30,523 nucleotides of DNA from a bacterium. Its GTDB lineage: Bacteria > Babelota > Babeliae > Babelales > RVW-14. The position numbers and the translations under genes were made by a program. Location: contig JAHFBQ010000007.1 of NCBI GenBank assembly GCA_023249935.1, forward strand, positions 1 through 30,523. The letters are read 5' to 3'. The notes below the pieces were generated by a model. The model did no database searches. It saw only the letters and a program-made list of their open reading frames with translations, and had not been told where the DNA came from. Positions 7,025 through 16,043 of the stretch are shown here, in pieces (within the stretch, counting starts at the first letter, position 1; every line of letters begins with the position of its first letter).

Positions 7025-7070
7025 AAAATTTCAGATTGAATATTATATATTCTATTCAATCTGAAATTTT
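7025..7070. repeat. Perfect 17-bp inverted repeat before the exported gene
   Basis: Arms at 7025-7041 and 7054-7070 (AAAATTTCAGATTGAAT and its complement) enclose a 12-base AT-rich loop. The repeat lies 80 bases after the OPT-like transporter gene and 20 bases before the start of the next minus-strand gene. It could end the first message or act as an operator or leader hairpin for the second. The tail after it (TTTTATCTTTT) is moderately U-rich. Confidence 0.6.
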
Positions 7071-7150
7071 ACGCAAAAGGTTAAAAAATATGCTTATTTT
7101 TAATCAAAATAAGTTCTTAATCAAAGCCGAGATTATCTTGAGCTCAAGGT

Positions 7151-8944
7151 CTATTGGAAGAATCGCAGGCCGAGGCAAAGTAATAGCCATAAGGTTTCTG
7201 TAGCGAAAACTCCAGAGCAGAACGGGAGGAGTGAGTCCCGTTTCTTGCCTGCAAGCTTAGAAAGTAGGCCTCCAAAGACGAAGCCAAGGGTAATTTGGCT
7301 CGGCATAATGATGCCACCAAATGCCATGGTAGGGCTGATACGTAGCTTTTTCAGAATGCAGCCGAATAGAAATCCGGCTCCTACGACGTATTGGTCGAAA
7401 TAAAGTGATTGAATCAAGAGGGCTTTAGAGCGGCCGCGATGGGCAAAAAGTTCTTCTGAGCCGAGCGTAAGGCCGGTAAAGAGTAGGTAGCAAACGACAG
7501 CAACGGTAAGGCTGCTGATAACCAAGCCAATCCACTGGAGGCCGTGTACGCTTTCCCTGCTGGTTGAGCTTAGGTCGGCGGTTTTATAGTCGAAGAGGAG
7601 GTCTGACGATACAGCTGCGGCGACGTTGAAAAAGATGATCAATGCTGTCATCTGTAGGGCATTGATTTTGAATAGGACAACAATGGGGATGAGAATGAAG
7701 GCTGAAAAGCGGCCTATCTGGAGCAGCCCTATTTTGCCACAGAGGCGATTGATTTCGTAGAGCCCAATGAGCATTGCGACAAGGACGACTAGTTGTGCCA
7801 GAAAGCTGAATTTAAGGTAAGAAAAGAAGAAAAAGAAACTTGCAAAGCCTAAAAATGGTTCAATGCGATAGGCTGATTTTACCAGCGTTTTAAGAGAAAT
7901 TTCTTCGGCAAAGAAAGCCTTGATTGGATGAAGAACGATAGAGAAAAAATAAGGTACTTTTGGGCTGCGTAGGTGCATGGTGTACGATTTAATGTACAAA
8001 AAAATTGCTTTGGGGTTGCGTAGCCAGGAAAGCGCCATATCAGAAACGATCATGCCCGCACAGAAAGCGGTGATGAAAGACTCTTCCTTGAGTGGGGCAA
8101 AGAGCGCAACTGGTAAAAAAGTACTATGGTAATTGATAGGAAGCAGTACTGTATAGCGTGAAATAAGGCCAATGAGGAGTGGTAATGTACTTTCAAGGCC
8201 CGTGGTAAAGCCGATTGACCACAACGTTGGCCAAATCGCAAAAATGATCGGCCCTGTGATTACTGTACTAAAGACAGTAAGATTTTTTGTAATAATCCCT
8301 TTAAATGCGAACATGCCGTCTCTGAGCATACAGAGAAGCAAAGTGGCTGACAGTCCCTTGAAAAGGCTGCGCGCTTCATTGGTGTGCGATTGAGCAGAAG
8401 AGACTTGGTAGGCAATCCTGCTTATGGGAAAGGAGAGGTCCTCTTTATTGAGAATTTTTCTGGATAAAAATTTCCCTATAAAAATGCCAAAAGCTCCAGC
8501 TAGCAGGATGGTTGAGCAGACATGAGTTATAAAATTTAAGGGGGTGGCGATAAGAGCATCAAAACTTGCCGGAGCCAAAAAATAAAGCATTGGTAACGAG
8601 AATCCGACGCCGACTGCTACGATGCCGCTACCGCTAGCCAAAGCGGATATCATGACCAACTGGCGAGGCATGTCTAGGTCTGATTTTCGGAAGATCGTAA
8701 ACACCAAGCTGCTGATTAGGATGAGTGTTGGCGCTATCCATGGTCCAATCATGGTTGCAATAGATATATAAAGCAAAATGGCGCTCGCTAGAACGCTTAG
8801 AATTGTGCCAACCAGAAGTGTTAGTCCTAAAGAAGTTCTCATGCCCAGTCCTACATCAAAATCAACGCTTTTTTGCTCAAATTGCAAAATTTGCGCCTCC
8901 AATGTACCGGTCATCAAGAAACAGTCAATAGCCCATTCATTCAT
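7151..8944 (-). CDS. Polytopic membrane protein, OPT oligopeptide-transporter-like
   Basis: A 597-residue protein, almost entirely transmembrane, with roughly 14-16 hydrophobic helices. Two stretches recall the OPT family: KEDLSFPISRIAYQV near residues 170-185, corresponding to the LpFPsG-type helix, and the C-terminal pattern IIMPSQITLGFVFGGLLSKL followed by a GxFATETLW helix. OPT proteins import oligopeptides or metal chelates by proton symport. A peptide importer would suit an organism that relies on its host for amino acids, and the neighbouring region encodes an exported aminopeptidase. Similarity is by motif impression only, so another multi-helix transporter is possible. No clear Shine-Dalgarno precedes the listed ATG; Met-11 or Met-35 are alternative starts. 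Confidence 0.55.
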   Translation of the reverse strand: MNEWAIDCFLMTGTLEAQILQFEQKSVDFDVGLGMRTSLGLTLLVGTILSVLASAILLYISIATMIGPWIAPTLILISSLVFTIFRKSDLDMPRQLVMISALASGSGIVAVGVGFSLPMLYFLAPASFDALIATPLNFITHVCSTILLAGAFGIFIGKFLSRKILNKEDLSFPISRIAYQVSSAQSHTNEARSLFKGLSATLLLCMLRDGMFAFKGIITKNLTVFSTVITGPIIFAIWPTLWSIGFTTGLESTLPLLIGLISRYTVLLPINYHSTFLPVALFAPLKEESFITAFCAGMIVSDMALSWLRNPKAIFLYIKSYTMHLRSPKVPYFFSIVLHPIKAFFAEEISLKTLVKSAYRIEPFLGFASFFFFFSYLKFSFLAQLVVLVAMLIGLYEINRLCGKIGLLQIGRFSAFILIPIVVLFKINALQMTALIIFFNVAAAVSSDLLFDYKTADLSSTSRESVHGLQWIGLVISSLTVAVVCYLLFTGLTLGSEELFAHRGRSKALLIQSLYFDQYVVGAGFLFGCILKKLRISPTMAFGGIIMPSQITLGFVFGGLLSKLAGKKRDSLLPFCSGVFATETLWLLLCLGLRFFQ

Positions 8945-9044
8945 TGCATCAAAGAATTAAAGAAAAATAAGCAAAGTTTCTTCTTGCAAAGACTTGTTGT
9001 ATTTATTTACAATTAGAATTAAATATTGGTGAAAAAGTTAAAAT

Positions 9045-9069
9045 TACACAAAAGTAGTGATTTTGTGTA
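9045..9069. promoter_or_regulatory. Operator-like palindrome
   Basis: TACACAAAA (9045-9053) and TTTTGTGTA (9061-9069) form a 9-bp dyad spaced by 7 bases in the divergent space between the transporter (-) and the next gene (+). It may be a binding site for a dimeric regulator. No promoter of good quality could be fixed nearby. Confidence 0.3.
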
Positions 9070-9123
9070 GGATGTGCCCGGTGCTTACATTGTGGAGATA
9101 GAAGATTTAAGAAAGAACAACGC

Positions 9124-9630
9124 ATGGTTTACTCTGCCAGCCTGAGAAAAATTATCATGCTCGTAGTCCTGTTGGGCTTTGGACTGCTCGTGGTTACACG
9201 AGCGGTCCAGCGTTGTTTTTTTTCGGGAGAACAATTTATAACGTTGGATGAGTGTGTTGATCGTGCAGATCTTGTCTTGCGAGAAGAAGGTGGTCTGATA
9301 GATCAAGAATCGGTCAACGTTGACAGGGGGCATGTGGGTGTCTATGATTTCTCGACCATCCTTAAGCTTATAGACCTAGTGCGTACTGCGAAGGATGGAG
9401 GGCGAGGGTATGATGATTTTGCTCCGAGGCGTAGGAAAGTTGATGCTAGCGAGGTAAAAACTTTGTTGGAAGCGTTGCTGCGTGAGCGTGAAACATTGCG
9501 TATGTACATCTGGAATCTTAAGGGCCATTCCAAGGTTGGTATCCCGCCGCGCCGCTATCGAGCGCTTTTGTACTACACTGAAGTGCTTGATTCAATGGTG
9601 AGTGACTTGCGTGAATTGGCGCATCGATAG
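9124..9630 (+). CDS. Small membrane-anchored protein of unknown function
   Basis: A 168-residue protein with one N-terminal hydrophobic helix (about 10-27, IIMLVVLLGFGLLVVTRAV), which is a probable anchor or uncleaved signal. The rest is soluble, rich in charged helices (LLEALLRERETLRMYIWNL and LYYTEVLDSMVSDLRELAHR) and could form a coiled coil. No catalytic motif or known domain is recognised. The gene is alone: divergent from the OPT-like gene and convergent with a small membrane protein gene, with a shared terminator after it. Confidence 0.55.
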   Translation: MVYSASLRKIIMLVVLLGFGLLVVTRAVQRCFFSGEQFITLDECVDRADLVLREEGGLIDQESVNVDRGHVGVYDFSTILKLIDLVRTAKDGGRGYDDFAPRRRKVDASEVKTLLEALLRERETLRMYIWNLKGHSKVGIPPRRYRALLYYTEVLDSMVSDLRELAHR

Positions 9631-9643
9631 GGACAAAAGAGAA

Positions 9644-9669
9644 AAGGAGCCGCAGATTTTGCGGCCCTT
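9644..9669. terminator. Bidirectional terminator
   Basis: AAGGAGCCGCA (9644-9654) pairs with TGCGGCCCTT (9660-9669) around a 5-base loop, with one bulge. It sits between two convergent stop codons (9630 and 9703). The flanking runs are A-rich on the left and T-containing on the right. Confidence 0.6.
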
Positions 9670-9702
9670 AGTTCTTGCGTAAATTAAAAGCTTTGAGGCT
9701 GT

Positions 9703-10050
9703 TCAATTTTTTTTGCTCTTGTTCTGTTTCCCGTCGGTAATTTGAAGTGCACCAGAAGGTGCGGGTTGGACGTATTTTATGATTGTTGTTACGACTGGCT
9801 TTCCTGCTTTAGCAACTAAATATAGCAGGCTGCCTCCAAGTGTTGCCCATGCACCACCCACAGTCAAGGTTTGCCCTGTGGTCGGCAGTACCCCCGGTTC
9901 TATTTCGCTACAGATCATGTTAATCAACATAAAAGACGTCAGGCCGAGTGCTGCTGCTATTTTCACTCTGTCTACGCCGTAGGCAGCGTTGCTCGTGGTA
10001 CTCATTGTGATTACAAGACCAAGTATAAGCGCTTTAAACATATTCTTCAT
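9703..10050 (-). CDS. Small exported or membrane protein
   Basis: A 115-residue protein of unknown function. MKNMFKALILGLVITMSTTSNA is a signal peptide. Two hydrophobic segments follow (about IAAALGLTSFMLINMI and VGGAWATLGGSLLYLVA), then a short basic tail (KQNKSKKN). The start is set at the second Met because GGAGG lies 5 bases before it. The upstream in-frame ATG at 10062 contains that ribosome site inside its own codons. The two-helix design with a glycine-rich second helix could form oligomers in a membrane, but nothing more can be claimed. Confidence 0.6.
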   Translation of the reverse strand: MKNMFKALILGLVITMSTTSNAAYGVDRVKIAAALGLTSFMLINMICSEIEPGVLPTTGQTLTVGGAWATLGGSLLYLVAKAGKPVVTTIIKYVQPAPSGALQITDGKQNKSKKN

Positions 10051-10168
10051 AGGAACCTCCATGGGAATAATTTATCATTGGGCACAAAACTTCCCGTGCC
10101 AACATTTTTAATATACAGGAGATAGTTCAGGCTGAAAAACGAGTAAAAAGTGCGAATTTTTGTTATTC

Positions 10169-10196
10169 TTGCATAAATATATTCTATCTGTATAAT
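10169..10196 (+). promoter_or_regulatory. Strong sigma-70-like promoter
   Basis: TTGCAT (10169-10174) and a consensus TATAAT (10191-10196) are separated by 16 bases. The start codon of the ankyrin-like exported protein lies about 70 bases downstream. This is the best-matching promoter in the window. Confidence 0.65.
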
Positions 10197-10267
10197 TAAC
10201 CACTATGGACTTGGTGTAAATTATTTCTAAACAGAATTATGCCGCAGATTATTTCCTTGGAGGTTAT

Positions 10268-10795
10268 ATGAAAAAGTTAAGTTTTGTTCTGATGCTTACG
10301 GTGCTTGGGGCGGTAAGTTCGGGTGCTTTGTTTGCTGCAAACGGAGGGCCTACTTCCCCAGTCAAGACAAAAACAGCTGAACAACAATTTTTTGAAGCTG
10401 CTGAAGCAGGCAATAAAGTACTGTTGTCTCAAGGCCTAGATCAATTGCAAGAGCTGGCTGGGTGTACACGGTTAAGTAGGTCTTCCTATGCCACAAAGCC
10501 TAACATTTGGATTAGCAATAAAGCGGTTAATGACGCGTTACAGATAGCTATGAAAAATGAGAAAATTGGTATTGTAGAATTACTTCTTACTAACCGGTAC
10601 TCACGAGAGCTAATTTTTCAGCAGACGCTTCTTGATCTAAAAACGCACACAAATTCTAATATAAAAATAGCTGTCAAATATGAGCTAGAGAGAAGATCTT
10701 TTAAACCGATAAGAACGGCGGCTAACGTTGTGCTTGCTGTAGTACTGTTGTATGGGCTTTGTTGGCTTAATAATAACGGGCCAAGTATTTTTTAG
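10268..10795 (+). CDS. Exported protein with degenerate ankyrin-like region
   Basis: A 175-residue protein. MKKLSFVLMLTVLGAVSSGALFAANG is a clear signal peptide, probably cut after LFA. Residues 36-118 show ankyrin-like helical pairs: EQQFFEAAEAGNKVLLSQGL resembles the first helices of a repeat, and NDALQIAMKNEKIGIVELLL resembles the ALHIAA...VELLL pattern. The TPLH and GAD signatures are missing. A hydrophobic helix near the C-terminus (ANVVLAVVLLYGLCWL) would anchor the protein after export. GGAGG lies 5 bases before the ATG. It has its own promoter and terminator and so is a single-gene unit. Ankyrin proteins of endosymbionts often act on host proteins; that role is inference here. Confidence 0.6.
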   Translation: MKKLSFVLMLTVLGAVSSGALFAANGGPTSPVKTKTAEQQFFEAAEAGNKVLLSQGLDQLQELAGCTRLSRSSYATKPNIWISNKAVNDALQIAMKNEKIGIVELLLTNRYSRELIFQQTLLDLKTHTNSNIKIAVKYELERRSFKPIRTAANVVLAVVLLYGLCWLNNNGPSIF

Positions 10796-10824
10796 GTAGA
10801 ACTGATCTCATTGATTTGAAGTGA

Positions 10825-10852
10825 AAAGGGCCGCTTAAACAAGCGGCCCTTT
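10825..10852. terminator. Bidirectional terminator before lon
   Basis: A perfect 12-bp stem, AAAGGGCCGCTT (10825-10836) with AAGCGGCCCTTT (10841-10852), has a 4-base loop and is followed by ATTTTTG on the plus strand. It lies between the convergent exported ankyrin-like gene and lon. Confidence 0.85.
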
Positions 10853-10897
10853 ATTTTTGAAGTCAGTACCCTATTTTGGGATGACCGTACGATTGAC

Positions 10898-13249
10898 TTA
10901 GACAGGCAGTAAAACGAACTCTAATACCTCGTCAGCTTCCTCTACAAGATGGACATTCATACCGCTGTACATCTTTTTATCGATACCATGCAGGTCAACC
11001 TCGTTGCGCTTTGGGATGATGACGTTAATAAGATCGTTTTGTCGTGCTGCTAAGATTTTCTCCTTTAACCCGCCGATTGGCAAGACAGAACCATGCAAGC
11101 TCAACTCCCCTGTCATTGCAAAGCCACTGTTAATGGCTCTTCCCGTGAACACTGACAATACCGATGACAGGAGTGTAACGCCTGCCGAGGGGCCGTCTTT
11201 AGGAATGCCGCCTGCTGGTAAGTGGATGTGTAAATCGTTTTCAGTAAACATCGCATTGTTTATTTTAAACTGCAGTGCATGTGATTTTGCATAACTCAAG
11301 GCCGCTTGGGCGGACTCTTTCATCACATCGCCGAGCTGTCCTGTTAAAATTAGTTTGCCGGTTCCTGGCACAATGATCGCTTCTACCTGCATGACTTCGC
11401 CACCATATGGTGTCCAAGCGAGGCCATTGGTTACCCCGATCTTGTGTTTTTTGCTTAAGATTTCAAACGGAATCTTACGAGGGCCTAGAAACTCAGCCAA
11501 ATTATCTTTAGTAAAAACAGCATTCGTGTGTTTTTCAACAAACTGCCGTGCATATTTTGAGCATAGTTTTTGAATTTGACGTTCTAGGTCACGGACTCCC
11601 GATTCACGTGTATAACCACTAATGATTTCTTCAATGATTGGTCTGTCCATCAAAATGTTTTTGTCGCTTAAGCCGCATTTATTGATTGCCTCAGTTACCA
11701 AGTGTGTTTTTGCTATCTCGATCTTTTCGTCCAATGTGTAACCAGAGAGCTGGATGATTTCCATACGATCGCGTAGCGGACCAGGTATGGTACTCAAATC
11801 GTTAGCTGTAGCAACAAACATGCATTTTGAAAGATCGAAATGGACACCAAGGTAATTGTCGTAGAAGGTGCTATTTTGTTCTGGATCAAGTACTTCAAGC
11901 AATGCTGCCGAGGGGTCGCCTCTGTTAGACATGCCCAACTTATCGATTTCATCGATGATAATAAGAGGGTTCATGCTACCCGACTTGCGTACCGCTTGAA
12001 TAAAACGGCCTGGCAATGCACCAACATAGGTACGGCGATGGCCACGAATTTCCGACTCATCATAGACGCCGCCAAGTGAGATACGGAAATAGCTTCTGCC
12101 TAAACATTCAGCAATTGATTTGCCCAATGATGTTTTACCAACACCAGGAGGACCTGAAAAACAAAGTATAGGCACACTTGAGTCTTCTTTGAGCGACTTG
12201 ACTGAAAGAAAGTCTAAGATGCGATCTTTGATTTCGTCCAAGCCATAATGATGAGCATCAAGAATGCTTTTTGCGTGTGTTAAATCCGTATTATCTTTCG
12301 TTGACACGCCCCATGGCATGCCTAAAAGCCATTCTAGATGGTTGCGTAGTACGGTTGCTTCCATTGAGTCTGGCGCTGTTTTTTCTAAGCGTTTAATCTG
12401 TTTTAGAGCCTCGGTGCGAACTTCGGCTGGTAGTTGTAGATCATGTGTTTTGCGACGTAGGTCACCAATTTCAGATTCACCTTCGTCACCAAGTTCTTTT
12501 TGAATCGCCTTCATTTGTTCTCGCAAATAATATTCGCGTTGGGATCGATTTATCGAATCACGCGTTTCAACACGGATTTTTTCTTGAACATTGGTAACCT
12601 CAACCTCGTGCTGAAGGTATTCGTGGATACCTGCGAGCAGCTGGTTGATCGATTCTTTTTCAAGCAACGATTGTGCTTCACTTACTGATAAGTTGAGATG
12701 TGAAAGTATAAAATCAGCGATACGTTCAGGATCTTGGATTTGAGCTAAAATGACCTGGAAATCAGGCCCAAAAATTCTTCCTGTTGCAGCAATTCGTTCA
12801 ACGAGTTGTAAAATATTTTTGATATGTTTCTCTGCATCTAGCTGATTGACCTCTTCAGGTTCCTCCAGTACGGTGATATTTGCATGGAGAGATTCCTCAT
12901 CAGAAAGGATATCTGTAACATGTGCTTTAACGATTCCCTGTATGAGAATTTTTATGCCGCCTTCAGGCAAATTCATGACGCGCATGATATTTGCTACAGT
13001 ACCAACTTTGTAAAGATCGTTGATACTGATAGGTCCGTGCATGTCAGCATCACCTTGTTGGTGCGCTGCAAGTAACAGTACTTTTTTATTCTCATCCCCC
13101 GATTGTTCAATCCCCTTAATAATTTTTTCGTCGAGAACTAGTAGCGGAACAACCATGTGCGGAAATACCACAACGTCAATTGTTGGAATGACCGGAAGCG
13201 TGAGCGGTATTTCAAGCTCTTCAGCATGATTGCGCTTTTTACTATCCAT
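10898..13249 (-). CDS. lon: ATP-dependent protease Lon
   Basis: A 783-residue Lon of normal length. It has an N-terminal substrate-binding domain (LPVIPTIDVVVFPHMVVPL), a coiled-coil linker (SINRSQREYYLREQMKAIQKE), an AAA+ module with Walker A GPPGVGKT (366-373), Walker B IIIDEID (D433-E434) and sensor or arginine residues in PLRDRMEII, and a protease domain with catalytic Ser-688 in PKDGPSAG and Lys-729 in GGLKEK. Lon degrades misfolded and some regulatory proteins in the cytoplasm. The start is placed at ATG 13249, preceded by GGAGGGGG; an in-frame TTG six codons earlier overlaps that ribosome site. It shares the terminator at 10825-10852. No heat-shock promoter could be recognised upstream. 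Confidence 0.97.
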   Translation of the reverse strand: MDSKKRNHAEELEIPLTLPVIPTIDVVVFPHMVVPLLVLDEKIIKGIEQSGDENKKVLLLAAHQQGDADMHGPISINDLYKVGTVANIMRVMNLPEGGIKILIQGIVKAHVTDILSDEESLHANITVLEEPEEVNQLDAEKHIKNILQLVERIAATGRIFGPDFQVILAQIQDPERIADFILSHLNLSVSEAQSLLEKESINQLLAGIHEYLQHEVEVTNVQEKIRVETRDSINRSQREYYLREQMKAIQKELGDEGESEIGDLRRKTHDLQLPAEVRTEALKQIKRLEKTAPDSMEATVLRNHLEWLLGMPWGVSTKDNTDLTHAKSILDAHHYGLDEIKDRILDFLSVKSLKEDSSVPILCFSGPPGVGKTSLGKSIAECLGRSYFRISLGGVYDESEIRGHRRTYVGALPGRFIQAVRKSGSMNPLIIIDEIDKLGMSNRGDPSAALLEVLDPEQNSTFYDNYLGVHFDLSKCMFVATANDLSTIPGPLRDRMEIIQLSGYTLDEKIEIAKTHLVTEAINKCGLSDKNILMDRPIIEEIISGYTRESGVRDLERQIQKLCSKYARQFVEKHTNAVFTKDNLAEFLGPRKIPFEILSKKHKIGVTNGLAWTPYGGEVMQVEAIIVPGTGKLILTGQLGDVMKESAQAALSYAKSHALQFKINNAMFTENDLHIHLPAGGIPKDGPSAGVTLLSSVLSVFTGRAINSGFAMTGELSLHGSVLPIGGLKEKILAARQNDLINVIIPKRNEVDLHGIDKKMYSGMNVHLVEEADEVLEFVLLPV

Positions 13250-13413
13250 AAAGTACCCCCTCCCCAAAGCAGCCGATCAAGCGGGTCAACTGCTAGAACA
13301 TTTTTATGCATATCGAAGCATAATTTTGCATTCTTAGACTCGTTTTATTTGATATCATCCTAGTGAAAAAAGAGATACTCGGGCAATAGTCCAGTCCATT
13401 ACAACCGATTACT

Positions 13414-13546
13414 ATGCTTTTTACAGTTCTTTTGCTTGTGTTTGCTGGAGGGGTTGATAATGAGCCATGAAACTATAAGGCCTATGCAGTCAGGAGAAGC
13501 AACTTTTTTTATTGAAAGGAGCTTATGGATAGCTCGCAATCATTAG
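13414..13546 (+). other. Two overlapping short reading frames before lolD
   Basis: An 18-codon frame (13414-13470, MLFTVLLLVFAGGVDNEP) overlaps a 28-codon frame (13460-13546). The second has a good ribosome site (GGAGGGG, 5 bases before ATG) and runs 22 bases into lolD in another frame. They could be leader peptides coupling translation to lolD, or the debris of a lost partner gene. Coding is unproven. Confidence 0.3.
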
Positions 13547-14205
13547 TAGCAAAAAATATTACCAAAGTTTTTAGGCAGGGTGGGAAAAATCTTGATGTGC
13601 TAAACGGAATCTCGCAGACTTTTGAGCGGGGGAAGTCGTATGCCATTGTCGGGGTCTCGGGGAGCGGTAAGTCGACCTTCATGCACATCTTGGGAGGGCT
13701 TGATCATCCCTCAAGTGGCGAAGTGTTGCTATTCGGTAATCATCTGCACAAAAATGCACATCGTTCTATGATGCTCAATACCTATCTAGGGTTTGTTTTC
13801 CAGTTTCATTACTTAGTAAAAGAGTTGACGGTGTTAGAAAATGTTATGCTTCCCGGGCTTATCGCCGGCATGGCGCAGCTGGAGACATTGGCTCGAGCGC
13901 GAGAATTATTGGATTTTCTTGGTATGAGCGCTAAGGCAGATGTTTACCCTGTGGCATTGTCTGGCGGCGAGCAGCAGCGTGTCTCGATTGTTCGGGCTAT
14001 GTTTAATCGGCCAGCGTTTCTGATCGCTGATGAGCCAACGGGTAATCTGGATGAAGGAAATGCAGCGCAAGCAATTAAACTTTTGCTTGATGGCTGCAAA
14101 GCCTGGAATATGGGGCTTATCTTGTGTTCACATGATCGACATATTTACGATCAGATGGGTTCGATTTTTCGTATGCATCAAGGTGTACTTGCAATAGAAA
14201 AATAA
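13525..14205 (+). CDS. lolD: ABC transporter ATP-binding protein, LolD type
   Basis: A 226-residue ABC ATPase of the LolD/MacB-like clade. It shows Walker A GVSGSGKST (43-51), Q-loop Gln-93 in FVFQFHYL, signature LSGGEQQR (145-152), Walker B LIADEP (166-171) and switch His-203. The phrase FQFHYLVKELTVLENV with an ADEPTGNLD box is characteristic of LolD. LolD drives the LolCDE complex that releases lipoproteins from the inner membrane. No LolC/E permease lies next to it here, so the partner must be elsewhere. Lipoprotein sorting implies a diderm envelope. The ATG follows GAAAGGAG at 4 bases. Confidence 0.88.
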   Translation: MDSSQSLVAKNITKVFRQGGKNLDVLNGISQTFERGKSYAIVGVSGSGKSTFMHILGGLDHPSSGEVLLFGNHLHKNAHRSMMLNTYLGFVFQFHYLVKELTVLENVMLPGLIAGMAQLETLARARELLDFLGMSAKADVYPVALSGGEQQRVSIVRAMFNRPAFLIADEPTGNLDEGNAAQAIKLLLDGCKAWNMGLILCSHDRHIYDQMGSIFRMHQGVLAIEK

Positions 14206-14274
14206 TATACTAGCGTTGGCTTAATGAATTAACAGTATGAACTATCGTTTTTTTAGAGCGTTTCGATCTAAACT

Positions 14275-14417
14275 TGTCATCCCGGACGTGATCCGGGATC
14301 CATGCCGGTAATCGATTTAAAGCTTTGAACTATAATTGTTTATTGCGATACTCTGTAACAAAAATTAAGTCTATAACTAAACCGAAATATGGATCCCGGA
14401 TCACGTCCGGGATGACA
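14275..14417. repeat. Palindromic repeat pair: perfect 29-bp inverted repeat
   Basis: Left arm 14275-14303 and right arm 14389-14417 are exact reverse complements around an 85-base AT-rich centre. Each arm is itself a hairpin, TGTCAT-CCCGGA-N5-TCCGGG-ATCCA. The unit lies between lolD and murJ. It looks like a short non-autonomous palindromic element. The arm sequence resembles the CCCGGA...TCCGGG repeats common in alphaproteobacterial genomes (from memory). A termination role after lolD is possible. Confidence 0.85.
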
Positions 14418-14468
14418 GGTCGGAGTAGCAAGAAACTTGGTGAAGCAGTTCTTCTTAATTAGGAAATT

Positions 14469-16031
14469 ATGAATCATCAGCTACACAAAAAATCTATTGT
14501 TAGTAAGACGTTACAGGTAAGTCTAGCAACCTTTCTCAGCCGCATTGTAGCAATTGGTCGAGAGATATTGCAGATAAAGTTCTTTGGGATTAATGCAGTG
14601 TCTGATGCGTTCATTGCCGCATTTCGCTTTCCCAATCTTTTCCGTCACGTCTTTGCAGAAGGGGCATTGAGTGCCTCTTTTGTTCCTGTATATGTAAAGG
14701 CGCTCAAGCAGCAAGAACGTAAAGATGCTGATGGGCTAATGACGGCAACGATGTTGTTTGTGCAGGGTTGCATTCTCCTGTTTTATGCAGTGATTCTCAT
14801 TTTTCCGCGGCAGGTTGTGTGGTTCATTGCACCTGGTTTTACGCTAGCGCAGGCCGAGCATACCGCGTTGTTTCTTAAAATTTTATTTCCATTCTTGGCG
14901 TTTGTTTCTGCGGGAACGTTGCTTGGTGGTGCTCTCAATGCGGTAAATCAATTTTTTATTCCTGCAATAGGTCCAGCTGTTTGGAATATTCTTTATCTGA
15001 TAAGCATTTTTTTGTGTTTGCATTTTGAGCTTGCAGCAACATTCTTGTGCGTTGGTGTGTTAGTGGCCGGCATCGTACAATTTTTAATGACATTGATTAC
15101 GTACTATGGTTATCGCCTGAGCTTTAGATCAATTACGCCGGCGGCAAAATCATTGTTCAGATTGGTAATGACGAAGTTTTTCCCCTGTCTTTTTGGGGTG
15201 AGTATCATTGAAATTAATCTGCTTGTCAGTGGTCAAATTGCGTCGTTTCTACCAAAGGGTTCGGTTTCGCTGTTGTACTATGGCAGCCGGTTTATGAATC
15301 TCCCGCTTGGAGTTTTTGGGGTGGCGCTGGCAAACATTTTGCTGCCGCATTTTTCTCGTGTTGTTTTGTATGCGCCTAGTCGCTTCAGTTTTTACCTTCT
15401 CAAGCTTGCAAAACTGGTGACGTGGGTGATGGTGCCGGTAGCGGCGCTTTTTATGGTGGCATCAGAAAAACTTTTTACTATGATCTTTTTTATCTCAAAT
15501 AAAGTAACACCGGCTCAAGCGTTGCAGGCAAAATGGATTTTGATCATTTATTGTCTTGGCCTTGTGTTTTTCACCTTGAATAAGATGTTGTTGAGTATGT
15601 TTTATTCCCTTAAAGATACCAAATCGGCCACACTTGCCTCTGCGATAGCTGCGGTAATTAATCTTACGGTTGATTTGGCTGCCTTATACTTTGGTTCAAT
15701 TTATTGGATTGCGGCCGCAACGGTATTGAGCGGCCTTGGTATGTCTGCGGTTGCACTGTATTTATTGTACGCTCGCCATGGTATTAACTTTTATTTTGCT
15801 CGCTATATAAAATTTTTGCTTAAATTTGGTATGCAGTTTAGTATGGTCGCCGGTGTTTTTAGCCTCTGTTTCTATGGCGGAGAGGCTACATTGACAGCTG
15901 TGTGGTCGTCATCATGGCTCTTGGGTATATTTGGCTTCTGGCTGCGCTTGGCTGTGGTGACTGGTGGCTGTGCGTGGTTATATTACTCAACGCGCAAATT
16001 TTTCAAGATTAAGTTGCACTTTATCGATTAA
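14469..16031 (+). CDS. murJ: Lipid II flippase MurJ (MviN family)
   Basis: A 520-residue MOP-superfamily membrane protein with about 14 helices. The MurJ opening is clear: SRIVAIGREILQIKFFG, VSDAFIAAFRFPNLFRHVFAEGALSASFVPVY. The central LPLGVFGVALANILLPHFSR and the FYSLKDTKSAT motif are also typical. MurJ flips lipid II across the inner membrane for peptidoglycan synthesis, so this organism probably keeps a cell wall. The ATG is preceded by AGGAAAT. It ends 12 bases before the first gene of the RING-like cluster, so the three exported proteins may share its message. Confidence 0.95.
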   Translation: MNHQLHKKSIVSKTLQVSLATFLSRIVAIGREILQIKFFGINAVSDAFIAAFRFPNLFRHVFAEGALSASFVPVYVKALKQQERKDADGLMTATMLFVQGCILLFYAVILIFPRQVVWFIAPGFTLAQAEHTALFLKILFPFLAFVSAGTLLGGALNAVNQFFIPAIGPAVWNILYLISIFLCLHFELAATFLCVGVLVAGIVQFLMTLITYYGYRLSFRSITPAAKSLFRLVMTKFFPCLFGVSIIEINLLVSGQIASFLPKGSVSLLYYGSRFMNLPLGVFGVALANILLPHFSRVVLYAPSRFSFYLLKLAKLVTWVMVPVAALFMVASEKLFTMIFFISNKVTPAQALQAKWILIIYCLGLVFFTLNKMLLSMFYSLKDTKSATLASAIAAVINLTVDLAALYFGSIYWIAAATVLSGLGMSAVALYLLYARHGINFYFARYIKFLLKFGMQFSMVAGVFSLCFYGGEATLTAVWSSSWLLGIFGFWLRLAVVTGGCAWLYYSTRKFFKIKLHFID

Positions 16032-16043
16032 TAGGGGTGATGG

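Noticed and set aside
13250..13267. TTG start six codons upstream for Lon
   Set aside because: The GGAGG ribosome site lies inside those codons and serves the ATG at 13249.
14275..14417. Possible complete insertion sequence between lolD and murJ
   Set aside because: The inverted repeats are perfect but only 85 bases lie between them and no transposase is encoded, so it is listed as a repeat pair only.
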